Made by a program: the position numbers and the translations under genes. The notes below the pieces were generated by a model. It saw nothing but the letters and a program-made list of their open reading frames with translations, was not told where the DNA came from and searched no databases. Shown here in pieces: positions 15,414 to 23,370 of a stretch of DNA of 64,000 nt. The stretch's first letter is position 1. Each line of letters starts with the position of its first letter. Source of the DNA: Salinimicrobium sediminis (GTDB lineage: Bacteria > Bacteroidota > Bacteroidia > Flavobacteriales > Flavobacteriaceae); contig NZ_OCMF01000001.1 of NCBI RefSeq assembly GCF_900215295.1, positions 558,001-622,000 on the forward strand, given 5' to 3'.

Positions 15414-18400
15414 TTAATTCAGCTTATAAAGAACCTGCTGTTCTTCAAGGGCATTCAGTAATTCCTGGGAGATACGGATCTTTTGCTTGCGGCTTGGCAT
15501 ATGCAGTTTGATCTTCTCTTTCATTTCATACACCACGAAGTTCAGCTTATTTTCTCCGCTATGGTTCCTGAAAATATCCTGCAACACATCGATCTTATCT
15601 GCCTGCAGCTCATCGATGTTGAGCTGAATGGTCAACTTCTTGGCATAGGTTTCCATCACATCATGCAACAGCTGTATGTTATTGAACTGCATTCGCGGAT
15701 CTCCTTTTTTACCGGTTTCCCGGTTTGGATAACCTTCCCTCACAAAGATCTTTACGTGAACAAATGAATTGGGAACAAGGAAATGCCTGTACTTAAGGTA
15801 CTCTTCCTTGAACATCCTGAATTCGTAGGAATCTGAATAATCCTCTACAATGAAACTTGCCCAACCCTGCCCCTGTTTATTGGTACGATGTTGCACATCA
15901 CTTATCACTCCTCCAAAAGTGAGTTCTTTATTCACCACTTCATTAAGGTCTGAAAAATCTGAAAGGACGGCATTACAGAAACATTTTAATTCGGTTTTAA
16001 AATCATCAAGTGGATGTCCCGAGATATAGATCCCTACCACTTCACGCTCTCTCTTGAGTTTTTCCATCGTTCCCCACTCCTCACATGGAGGAACGATTGG
16101 TTCCGGTATTTGGACTTCACTGGCATCCCCAAAAAGACTTACCTGTGCCGAATTTTCATTTTCCTGAAATTTAGCAGCATACTTCACTACCTTCTCTAAA
16201 AAGGTAATTCCGTCGCCTTCGTCATGAAAATACTGGGCTCTATGGGTGCCTCCAAAACTGTCGAAACCTCCAGCCAAAGCCAGGTTCTCAAAGGCTTTCT
16301 TATTCGCTGCCCTTAAGTCGATCCTTTTTGCCATATCAAATATGGATCTGTAAGGACCTTTTTCTTTTCGGTTTTCTACTATAGTAGCCACAGCTCCTGC
16401 TCCAACTCCTTTAATAGCCCCCATACCAAACCGAACTGCATTCTCTTTGTTAACCGAGAACTTGTAGTAAGATTCATTGACATCGGGACCAAGTACATTA
16501 AGCTTCATGCGCTTACATTCTTCCATAAAGAAGGTCACCTGCTTAATGTCATTCATATTATTGGAAAGTACCGCCGCCATGTATTCGGCAGGATAATGCG
16601 CTTTAAGGTAAGCTGTTTGATAGGCGATCCAGGCATAACAGGTAGAGTGCGATTTGTTGAAAGCATAAGAGGCAAAAGCCTCCCAGTCTTTCCATACCTT
16701 CTCGAGCACATCCCGTGGATGTCCTTTTGCTTCCCCGCCATCAAGGAATTTCGGCTTTAATTCTTCCAGCAGGGCAAAGATCTTTTTACCCATCGCTTTC
16801 CGAAGCACATCTGCTTCACCTTTAGTAAACCCGGCAAGCTTCTGTGAAAGTAACATCACCTGCTCCTGGTAGACTGTAATTCCGTAGGTTTCCTTAAGAT
16901 ATTCCTCCATATCGGGCAGGTCGTAAACGATCTCTTCCTCCCCATGCTTCCGTGCAATAAAACTCGGAATATATTCCATTGGTCCCGGCCTGTATAAGGC
17001 GTTCATTGCAATAAGATCATCAAAGACCGTAGGCTTGAGGTCTTTCATATGCTTTTGCATCCCGGGAGATTCATACTGGAAGATCCCTACTGTTTCTCCG
17101 CGTTGGAAAAGTTCATAGGTTTTCTCATCGTCCAGGGGAAAATTATCGGGATCAAGATCGATATCATGACGTCCCTTTACGATCTTAACCGTATCCTTGA
17201 TCAAAGTAAGGGTCTTAAGACCCAAAAAGTCCATTTTTAGAAGTCCGGCACTCTCTACGACCGAGTTATCGAACTGGGTTACATAGAGATCTGAATCTTT
17301 TGCAACTGCGACCGGAACGAAATTCGTTATGTCGCTGGGAGTTATGATCACCCCACAGGCATGTATTCCCGTATTTCTAACTGAACCTTCAAGGATTCGT
17401 GCCTGGTTCACCGTTTGTGCCTCCAGGTCATCCCCGTCGGCAATATTAAGCAGTTCATTTACCTTATCCAGTTCCTCACTCCTAAAGCTGCTGCGCAATT
17501 CCTTCTCATCCATTCCGAAGATCTTGGAGAGCTTAGTGTTAGGAATTAGCTTCGCAATCCTGTCGGCTTCATTAAGCGGAAGGTCTAAAACCCTCGCGGT
17601 ATCTCTAATCGAAGACTTTGCAGCCATGGTACCATAGGTGATGATCTGCGCCACCTGGTTTGCCCCGTATTTCTTGATCACGTAGTCCATAACCCTACTA
17701 CGGCCCTCATCATCGAAGTCGATATCAATATCGGGCATACTCACCCTATCCGGATTTAAGAACCTCTCAAAAAGCAGATCATATTTGATCGGGTCAATAT
17801 TGGTGATCCCAAGGCAGTAGGCTACAGCACTTCCTGCCGCCGATCCCCTTCCCGGCCCTACCGATACATCCATATTCCTGGCCTCCCTTATGAAATCTTC
17901 CACAATAAGGAAATATCCGGGATAGCCGGTATTCTCAATTACTGAAAGCTCGAAATCAAGACGCTCCTTAATGGCCGGTGTGAGCTCACCATATCGCTTT
18001 TCAGCTCCCACAAAGGTGATATGCTTTAGATAAGCATTTTCTCCCCTTTTTCCACCGTCTACAGCATCTTCGGCAACAATGAATTCTTCAGGAATCGTAA
18101 ATGCAGGAAGTAAAACGTCCCTTGCAAGTTCGTAAGGCTCGATCTTATCAACCACCTCCTGCACATTGGAAATAGCTTCCGGCAGGTCCTTAAAGAGGGC
18201 TTTCATTTCATCGCCGCACTTGAAATAATATTCGTTGTTCGGCAGTCCATACCTATAACCTCTTCCGCGACCTATTGGCGTCGCCTGCTTTTCACCATCT
18301 TTTACGCACAACAGAATATCGTGCGCATTGGCATCTTCCTGGGCGCAATAATAGGTATTGTTGGTAGCCACCAGCTTCACTTCATGCTTTTTTGCCAGCT

Positions 18401-19796
18401 CCACAAGTACGGGATTCACCCTGTTCTCATCTTCCTGGTTGTGGCGCATCAATTCCACATAAAGATCCTCTCCAAATTCCTCTTTCCACCAGAGCAAAGC
18501 TTCTTCTGCCTGATTTTCTCCCACGTTAAGGATCTTTCCGGGCACTTCTCCATAGAGGTTCCCTGTAAGAACAATGATATCCTCCTTATATTTTTTGATG
18601 ACCTCTTTGTCAATCCGGGGAACGTAGTAAAATCCTTCGGTGTAAGCAATGGAAGACATTTTTGCCAGGTTATGGTAACCTTTCTTATTCTTCGCCAGCA
18701 ACACGATCTGGTAACCGTTATCTTTTCTGGATTTATCTTTATGGTTTTCACACACAAAGAATTCACAGCCTATAATGGCTTTTAGCTCCCGCCCTTCAGC
18801 TTTTTCTCCGGCTGCGGCGGCTGCAGCGATCTTTGCCTTAATACCTTTATTATATGCCCCTACTTCTTTCACAAAATGGAAAGCTCCCATCATGTTCGCA
18901 TGATCTGTAAGTGCAACCGCCGGCATATTTTGTTTTGCCGCCGCATTTACAAGGTCTTTGATACTTATGGTGGATTGCAATATAGAAAACTGGCTGTGGT
19001 TATGAAGGTGCGAAAAAGCTACTTCATCAAGTTTTTCCAGGTTCTCCTTAATTTCTGCGGAAGAAATTCCGGTATCTTCTTTCTTCTGAAGTCTCTTCCT
19101 TATTGCAGCCGAAGCCTCCTTAAGGTTAATGTGCTTAAGCCCGATCAACTTTACAGGCTGCGGATTTGCTTCTGAAAAATTTTCGAAATAACCGGGTTTT
19201 ACGTCCAGCTCTTCCGAAGTGAAGACACGCTTCCTTATCAACTCCAGAAAACAACGGGTAGTCGCCTCCACATCTGCTGTTGCATTATGTGCTTCAGCAA
19301 AAGGTTCATGAAAAAGTATCTCGTGAAGTTCTGTAAGCGTAGGGAGTTTATATTTCCCGCCGCGACCCCCGGGAAGACAGCAAAGTTGTGCAGTGACTTC
19401 TGTACAGGTATCCAATACCGGAAGCCCCTGCAATTTATTTTCCATTTCGAGCCTGTGGAATTCAGCCCCCATGATATTTACATCAAAACCAACATTCTGG
19501 CCCACCACAAATTTTGAGCGGGAAAGGGCAATGTTGAACTTTTCAAGTACTTCCTGAAGAGTGATCCCTTCTTCCGAAGCCAGTTCCGTAGAAATCCCGT
19601 GGACCTTTTCGGCATCATAAGGAATATTAAAACCTTCGGGCCGCACCAGATAATCCTGATGCTCCACCAACCGACCCATATCATCATGCAACTGCCACGC
19701 GATCTGTATACATCGCGGCCAATTATCGCTATCTGTCAATGGTGCGTCCCAACGCTTGGGAAGTCCGGTGGTTTCAGTATCGAAGATCAGGTACAT
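15414..19796 (-). CDS. dnaE: DNA polymerase III alpha subunit with N-terminal DnaQ-like exonuclease
   Basis: A 1460-residue replicative polymerase. Residues 1-190 are a DEDDh 3'-5' exonuclease (FDTETTGLP, and HNATADVEAT with the catalytic His and Asp), normally a separate epsilon subunit. From about 265 follow a PHP domain (HLHNHSQFS), the polymerase core with the catalytic aspartates in PDIDIDFDD, a helix-hairpin-helix region (GVGAGAVATI) and an OB fold (LTFGGVISDV). Exonuclease-polymerase fusion at the N terminus is a feature of this lineage and differs from Gram-positive PolC, where the exonuclease is inserted internally. An earlier ATG at 19832 exists, but the promoter box at 19843-19850 would leave it almost no leader, and MYLIFDTETTG is the natural N terminus. 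Confidence 0.95.
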   Translation of the reverse strand: MYLIFDTETTGLPKRWDAPLTDSDNWPRCIQIAWQLHDDMGRLVEHQDYLVRPEGFNIPYDAEKVHGISTELASEEGITLQEVLEKFNIALSRSKFVVGQNVGFDVNIMGAEFHRLEMENKLQGLPVLDTCTEVTAQLCCLPGGRGGKYKLPTLTELHEILFHEPFAEAHNATADVEATTRCFLELIRKRVFTSEELDVKPGYFENFSEANPQPVKLIGLKHINLKEASAAIRKRLQKKEDTGISSAEIKENLEKLDEVAFSHLHNHSQFSILQSTISIKDLVNAAAKQNMPAVALTDHANMMGAFHFVKEVGAYNKGIKAKIAAAAAAGEKAEGRELKAIIGCEFFVCENHKDKSRKDNGYQIVLLAKNKKGYHNLAKMSSIAYTEGFYYVPRIDKEVIKKYKEDIIVLTGNLYGEVPGKILNVGENQAEEALLWWKEEFGEDLYVELMRHNQEDENRVNPVLVELAKKHEVKLVATNNTYYCAQEDANAHDILLCVKDGEKQATPIGRGRGYRYGLPNNEYYFKCGDEMKALFKDLPEAISNVQEVVDKIEPYELARDVLLPAFTIPEEFIVAEDAVDGGKRGENAYLKHITFVGAEKRYGELTPAIKERLDFELSVIENTGYPGYFLIVEDFIREARNMDVSVGPGRGSAAGSAVAYCLGITNIDPIKYDLLFERFLNPDRVSMPDIDIDFDDEGRSRVMDYVIKKYGANQVAQIITYGTMAAKSSIRDTARVLDLPLNEADRIAKLIPNTKLSKIFGMDEKELRSSFRSEELDKVNELLNIADGDDLEAQTVNQARILEGSVRNTGIHACGVIITPSDITNFVPVAVAKDSDLYVTQFDNSVVESAGLLKMDFLGLKTLTLIKDTVKIVKGRHDIDLDPDNFPLDDEKTYELFQRGETVGIFQYESPGMQKHMKDLKPTVFDDLIAMNALYRPGPMEYIPSFIARKHGEEEIVYDLPDMEEYLKETYGITVYQEQVMLLSQKLAGFTKGEADVLRKAMGKKIFALLEELKPKFLDGGEAKGHPRDVLEKVWKDWEAFASYAFNKSHSTCYAWIAYQTAYLKAHYPAEYMAAVLSNNMNDIKQVTFFMEECKRMKLNVLGPDVNESYYKFSVNKENAVRFGMGAIKGVGAGAVATIVENRKEKGPYRSIFDMAKRIDLRAANKKAFENLALAGGFDSFGGTHRAQYFHDEGDGITFLEKVVKYAAKFQENENSAQVSLFGDASEVQIPEPIVPPCEEWGTMEKLKREREVVGIYISGHPLDDFKTELKCFCNAVLSDFSDLNEVVNKELTFGGVISDVQHRTNKQGQGWASFIVEDYSDSYEFRMFKEEYLKYRHFLVPNSFVHVKIFVREGYPNRETGKKGDPRMQFNNIQLLHDVMETYAKKLTIQLNIDELQADKIDVLQDIFRNHSGENKLNFVVYEMKEKIKLHMPSRKQKIRISQELLNALEEQQVLYKLN

Positions 19797-19842
19797 AAAA
19801 TGTTGTTTTTCAGGGGTTTTTGAGCTGACCATAGCGCCAGCG

Positions 19843-19850
19843 CAAAGTTA
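19843..19850 (-). promoter_or_regulatory. Promoter -7 box of dnaE
   Basis: TAACTTTG on the minus strand matches TAnnTTTG. It predicts a start near 19837 and supports the downstream ATG (19796) as the dnaE start. No good -33 TTG is seen. Confidence 0.5.
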
Positions 19851-19927
19851 CAAAGCAATTCGAATGGGTAAAAATAAATATAAATTGAGGTTTGAGAGAG
19901 GAAAGTTTTAAGGAATTATCAACGAAA

Positions 19928-19964
19928 AAAAGGGTGCCAAAAATGATATTTCAGGCACCCTTTT
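19928..19964. terminator. Intrinsic terminator after the DUF2383 gene
   Basis: AAAAGGGTGCC (19928-19938) pairs with GGCACCCTTTT (19954-19964); the interior AAAT/ATTT pairs again. A/T runs on both sides permit action on either strand; it lies downstream of the minus-strand DUF2383 gene. Confidence 0.8.
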
Positions 19965-19998
19965 ATTTAAGAGTTCAGTATTCGGTTGTCAGTTATTC

Positions 19999-20448
19999 TT
20001 AGTCAAATGCTTCTTCAAGACCTTTGACCTCATTTAATGTACGTTCAATAGCATTGCGCTGTTTGATAAGAAGATTGGCTGTTGAAGGTGGCAGCTCGGC
20101 ATTATTGATTACTTTATTATAATCCTCTACCGCAGCTTTTTCTCCTCTTATAGCTTCTTCCAGTACAGCCTCTTCCTTATCTGAAGTAAAGGCCGATTTA
20201 AGATCCATCCACGCCCGGTGAGCATCTCCCGTAAAACTGGAACCTTTGTCGGGAGTCTCTCCCAGGTTTTTGATCTCTGTTTTTAACTCATGGCCAAAAT
20301 CGTAGCGCTGCTTCGCTTTTTGTTCAAAAAATGTCTTTAATCTTGGATTCTTTACATCTTCTGCGGCGTTTTTAAAACCTTTTTCGGAATCGTAATTTTT
20401 CTCCAGCAGTTCATTCAGTTTTTCTGCCATTTCCTTTGTCTTACTCAT
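19999..20448 (-). CDS. DUF2383 (PA2169-type) four-helix protein
   Basis: A 149-residue soluble, entirely helical, highly charged protein. The pattern (LNELLEKNYDSEKGF, VKNPRLKTFFEQKAKQR, EAIRGEKAAVEDYNKV) fits the DUF2383 family, a ferritin-like four-helix bundle often induced by stress. Function is unknown and no metal-binding motif was confirmed. It is monocistronic, ended by a strong terminator. A run of TTAACA-like hexamers lies 80-115 bp upstream and may be an operator. Confidence 0.82.
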   Translation of the reverse strand: MSKTKEMAEKLNELLEKNYDSEKGFKNAAEDVKNPRLKTFFEQKAKQRYDFGHELKTEIKNLGETPDKGSSFTGDAHRAWMDLKSAFTSDKEEAVLEEAIRGEKAAVEDYNKVINNAELPPSTANLLIKQRNAIERTLNEVKGLEEAFD

Positions 20449-20646
20449 AACATTTGTTTTTTTGGTTACAATTTTTTTCTTTTTCAGATTAAATATAAGG
20501 TGGAAACGCTGATATAATTCAATGTTTAACAGGGTTTAGCACAGACTTAACGAAGTAAATAACCTTAAGAAGGAAAAGAATATCTGTTGGAAAATTGAGC
20601 CTGACAAAATTTTTATAACTACTTAATTTACAATAAAAAATAATAG

Positions 20647-20686
20647 TATCTTTGCCCCCTCATTAATAACCGGGGTCGGGAACCCC
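20647..20686 (+). promoter_or_regulatory. rpsP promoter -7 box and leader hairpin
   Basis: TATCTTTG (20647-20654) is a strong -7 box, with start near 20661. The leader contains GGGGT (20672-20676) / ACCCC (20682-20686) with loop CGGGA, a small stable hairpin that may be a ribosomal-protein-type autoregulatory site. Confidence 0.6.
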
Positions 20687-20700
20687 ACAAATTAATTTTT

Positions 20701-21270
20701 ATGCCTGTAAAGATCAGATTACAAAGACACGGTAAAAAAGGGAAGCCTTTTTTCTGGATCGTTGCTGCGGACTCCCGCGCAAAAAGAGATGGTAGATTCC
20801 TTGAAAAACTTGGAATTTACAATCCAACCACTAACCCTGCAACTATTGACATCAATGTTGACAAATCGGTTAAATGGTTACAAAATGGTGCACAGCCAAC
20901 AGAAACTGCAAAGGCTATCCTGTCTTACAAAGGAGTACTTCTTAAGAATCACCTTGCAGGTGGTGTAAGAAAAGGCGCTTTGACTCAAGAACAAGCAGAT
21001 GAGAAATTCAATGCATGGGTAGAGGAAAAAGAAGGAAGAGTTGACGCTAAAAAAGAGAATTTGAGCAAAGAGCAGGAGGCTGCTAAAGCTAAAGCTCTTG
21101 AGGCTGAAAAAGAAGTGAACGCAAAACGTGAGGCCGAAGCTGCTGCCGCTGCGCAACCTGAAGTTGAGGAAACTACCGAAGACCAGGAAGCTGCTGCTGC
21201 AAACGAAGTAGATGACGCTACGGCTGCTGAAGCAAACGCTGAAGAAAAACAAGATCAGTCAGGATCGTAA
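20701..21270 (+). CDS. rpsP: 30S ribosomal protein S16 with acidic C-terminal extension
   Basis: A 189-residue S16. The first 80-85 residues are the ribosomal domain (VKIRLQRHGKKGKPFFWIV, ADSRAKRDGRFLEKLG). The rest is a charged helix followed by an Ala/Glu/Asp-rich, low-complexity tail that roughly doubles the usual bacterial length; such extensions are common in Bacteroidota. It is followed 19 nt later by rimM, the standard partner for 30S head assembly. Confidence 0.97.
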   Translation: MPVKIRLQRHGKKGKPFFWIVAADSRAKRDGRFLEKLGIYNPTTNPATIDINVDKSVKWLQNGAQPTETAKAILSYKGVLLKNHLAGGVRKGALTQEQADEKFNAWVEEKEGRVDAKKENLSKEQEAAKAKALEAEKEVNAKREAEAAAAAQPEVEETTEDQEAAAANEVDDATAAEANAEEKQDQSGS

Positions 21271-21289
21271 ATTTTCATTCTAACGAGCA

Positions 21290-21814
21290 ATGACAAAAGA
21301 AGAGTGTTTCTATCTTGGCAGGATCGTTAGTAAATTCAGTTTTAAGGGAGAGGTATTGATCAAACTCGATACCGATGAACCCGAAAGTTATTTAGAAATG
21401 GAATCAGTTTTTGTCGAATACGACAATAACCTGGTTCCATTTTTTATTGAAAGAAGCTCCCTTCAAAAAAGCAATTTGCTAAGAGTAAAGTTTGAAGAGG
21501 TAGATTCTGAAGAGGACGCCGAAGATCTAATGAAGTGCGACCTCTACCTTCCCCTAAACCTCCTACCCGAACTTAGTGAAGATCAATTCTATTTCCATGA
21601 GATCATTGGGTTTAAAGTAGAAGACGAACTCTACGGAACCGTAGGAACACTCACCGGTGTAAACGACACCACCACCCAGGCCCTTTTTGAAATAGAAAAA
21701 GACGGGAAACAGGTGCTTATCCCTATGAATGACCAGTTCCTTCTAAAAGTGGATAAAAAGAATAAGACCATTCACGTGAAGACACCTGAAGGATTGATCG
21801 ATCTTTACCTTTAA
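21290..21814 (+). CDS. rimM: 16S rRNA processing protein RimM
   Basis: A 174-residue 30S assembly factor that binds ribosomal protein S19. It has the N-terminal barrel (YLGRIVSKFSFKGEVLIKL) and the C-terminal PRC barrel (FHEIIGFKVED, VLIPMNDQFL, KTIHVKTPEGLIDLY). It is in an operon with rpsP. Length is usual. Confidence 0.95.
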   Translation: MTKEECFYLGRIVSKFSFKGEVLIKLDTDEPESYLEMESVFVEYDNNLVPFFIERSSLQKSNLLRVKFEEVDSEEDAEDLMKCDLYLPLNLLPELSEDQFYFHEIIGFKVEDELYGTVGTLTGVNDTTTQALFEIEKDGKQVLIPMNDQFLLKVDKKNKTIHVKTPEGLIDLYL

Positions 21815-21815
21815 G

Positions 21816-21843
21816 GATTCAAGGTTCAAAATTCAAGGTTCAA
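21816..21843. repeat. 7-bp-period repeat, unit RRTTCAA
   Basis: Four heptads: GATTCAA, GGTTCAA, AATTCAA, GGTTCAA. It begins just after the rimM stop codon. The same unit occurs at 50734-50747 and, inside leuS, at 52755-52782. Confidence 0.75.
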
Positions 21844-21938
21844 AATTCCTTTTTTAAGCCTTGCTCAATACTCACTACTAAATTCTCATTACTATTTTTC
21901 AGTTTAAACAATTCAACATTCAGCAGGACCGCACCGCC

Positions 21939-22604
21939 ATGAAAGTAGGCACAGACGGAGTATTGCTTGGTGCCTGGACCTCACTTGAGCACCAGCCATT
22001 TTCTATTCTTGATATCGGAACAGGCACCGGCTTAATCGCTCTTATGCTGGCGCAACGAAGTCATGCTGAACTTATAGATGCTTTAGAGATCGATGAGGAT
22101 GCTTATGAGCAGGCAGTGGAGAATTTCGAAAACAGCGCTTGGGGCGACAGACTGTTTTGCTATCATGCTGCCTTTGATGAATTTGTAGAGGAAATGCAGG
22201 ATGAGGAGAAATACGAGCTTATTGTATCTAATCCGCCTTTCTATTCTGCCGACTATTCTTCGGGAGATGCGAAGCGTGATCAGGCACGGTTTGCAGAAGC
22301 ACTTCCGTTTGAGGAACTTTTGGAAGGAGTGTCACTCCTGCTCTCAAAAAAGGGGAAATTCAGTGTTGTTATCCCGGCTTCAGAAGAAAAAAACTTCCTT
22401 GAACTGGCTGAAAGATTCAGTTTGTTTCCGCAGAGAATCACCCGTGTAAAAGGCACTCCGGAATCTCATGTAAAAAGAAGTCTGCTGGAATTGTCATTTT
22501 TGGAAGGGAAGCCAAAAATTGATGAGCTCGTGATCGAAACCGCCAGACATCAATACACTCCAGAATACATTGAGCTGGTGAAGGATTTTTATTTGAAGAT
22601 GTAG
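21939..22604 (+). CDS. TrmN6-like tRNA (adenine-N6)-methyltransferase
   Basis: From its first ATG a 221-residue class I SAM-dependent methyltransferase. It has the SAM motif ILDIGTGTGLIALMLAQR and catalytic NPPF (IVSNPPFYSAD) typical of N6-adenine modification of tRNA1(Val) A37. The conserved family N terminus (QFKQFNIQQDRTA before MKVGTDGVLLGAW) is encoded in frame upstream of the ATG from about 21897, but between the upstream stop at 21879 and 21939 there is no ATG, GTG or TTG. An ATT codon at 21894 sits where family members begin, so translation may start there. Function of the shorter form is uncertain. Confidence 0.85.
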   Translation: MKVGTDGVLLGAWTSLEHQPFSILDIGTGTGLIALMLAQRSHAELIDALEIDEDAYEQAVENFENSAWGDRLFCYHAAFDEFVEEMQDEEKYELIVSNPPFYSADYSSGDAKRDQARFAEALPFEELLEGVSLLLSKKGKFSVVIPASEEKNFLELAERFSLFPQRITRVKGTPESHVKRSLLELSFLEGKPKIDELVIETARHQYTPEYIELVKDFYLKM

Positions 22605-22647
22605 ATTATTTTAAAGAACTTTTTCAGGGAATGGAACCCTAAAAGGA

Positions 22648-22677
22648 TTGTACAAATCCAAAAAAATCCTATATTTA
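22648..22677 (+). promoter_or_regulatory. Promoter of the toxin-antitoxin pair
   Basis: TTG (22648-22650), 19-nt spacer, TATATTTA (22670-22677). It overlaps an upstream in-frame start at 22648 and so supports the ATG at 22696 as the antitoxin start. An AT dinucleotide-rich stretch follows (22670-22693). Confidence 0.55.
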
Positions 22678-22695
22678 TATATATTATATATAACA

Positions 22696-22941
22696 ATGGA
22701 GAAAGTCCGAAAATTGATTGACCTTGACAAAGAAACATTAGAAATTCTTAATGCCGAAGCGAAGAATCAGAATCGGTCATTAAAAAATCTACTGGAATCC
22801 ACACTTCAAAATGAAGCTCAGAAATTAGCAACTCCCTCTCCAAAATATCAAAAAATGATGGACGAGATGCTGGAAAGAGTTTCAAAAGGAGATGTTGAGT
22901 TTACTCCTGTTTCTGAGATCAAAAAACAATATGGCTTATAA
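22696..22941 (+). CDS. Antitoxin of a type II toxin-antitoxin pair
   Basis: An 81-residue protein with a ribbon-helix-helix-like N terminus (KLIDLDKETLEILNAEAKNQ) and a charged C-terminal region that would wrap the toxin. It overlaps the downstream RelE/ParE-like toxin gene by 11 nt, the usual organisation. Such antitoxins normally bind their own promoter; the TTG-N19-TATATTTA promoter lies 20 bp upstream. The short AT-rich upstream region could be the operator. Confidence 0.75.
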   Translation: MEKVRKLIDLDKETLEILNAEAKNQNRSLKNLLESTLQNEAQKLATPSPKYQKMMDEMLERVSKGDVEFTPVSEIKKQYGL

Positions 22942-23200
22942 GGTCCTGATCTCAAAAGAAGCCGAAGTTGAATTAAGTGTAGCTGATTGCTACTTCCGCA
23001 CCAAAGATCTGGAAAAGGCTTTTAGAGCCGATTTGCTAAAGCAATTAGAATTTCTTGAGGCAACGCCATTTTCCTTTCAAATGAGGTACAAAGAAGTACG
23101 AATAATTTTATTTAACCATTTCAATTATTCCATTCATTATATTATTAAAGATCAAACTGTATTGATCTTAAGAATCCTAAATCAAAGACAAAACTTTTAA
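22931..23200 (+). CDS. RelE/ParE-family toxin
   Basis: An 89-residue protein with the RelE/ParE fold pattern: an N-terminal strand and two helices (YKVLISKEAEVELSVADCYF), then EATPFSFQMRYKEVRIILF, YSIHYIIKDQTVLILRILNQ. It is probably an mRNA interferase or gyrase inhibitor; the sequence does not decide. The ATG at 22931 is chosen over an earlier start at 22892 because it gives the normal fold start and the normal antitoxin overlap. Confidence 0.8.
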   Translation: MAYKVLISKEAEVELSVADCYFRTKDLEKAFRADLLKQLEFLEATPFSFQMRYKEVRIILFNHFNYSIHYIIKDQTVLILRILNQRQNF

Positions 23201-23211
23201 TTGTACTGTTC

Positions 23212-23370
23212 TCAAAATAGATTTTCCAATTTCTGAATTTGGGAGGCGTCTAAATTATTGGGACTCTTAATCCTTAAATTAAAGCCGTCTTTAATCTTCT
23301 TTTCCCGCTTGCCCCTAATTTCTGTTTGCTTAAATTTACTCTTCCAGACAAATACAAAAACACCAAATAA
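23212..23370 (-). other. Open stretch without a start codon
   Basis: The minus strand stays open from the gcdH start region to a TGA at 23214-23212 and reads like real protein (KQTEIRGKREKKIKDGF, NLRIKSPNNLDASQIQKLEN), but no ATG, GTG or TTG lies in the intergenic part of the frame. It may be the tail of a decayed gene or chance. No family was recognised. Confidence 0.2.

Noticed and set aside
19797-19832. 12-codon extension of dnaE to an ATG at 19832
   Set aside because: The promoter -7 box at 19843-19850 would leave a leader of only a few nucleotides and the conserved protein starts at MYLIFDTETTG.
22626-22645. Hairpin AGGG/CCCT after the TrmN6-like gene
   Set aside because: The stem is only 4 bp and the following sequence is A-rich rather than T-rich, so a terminator is not supported.
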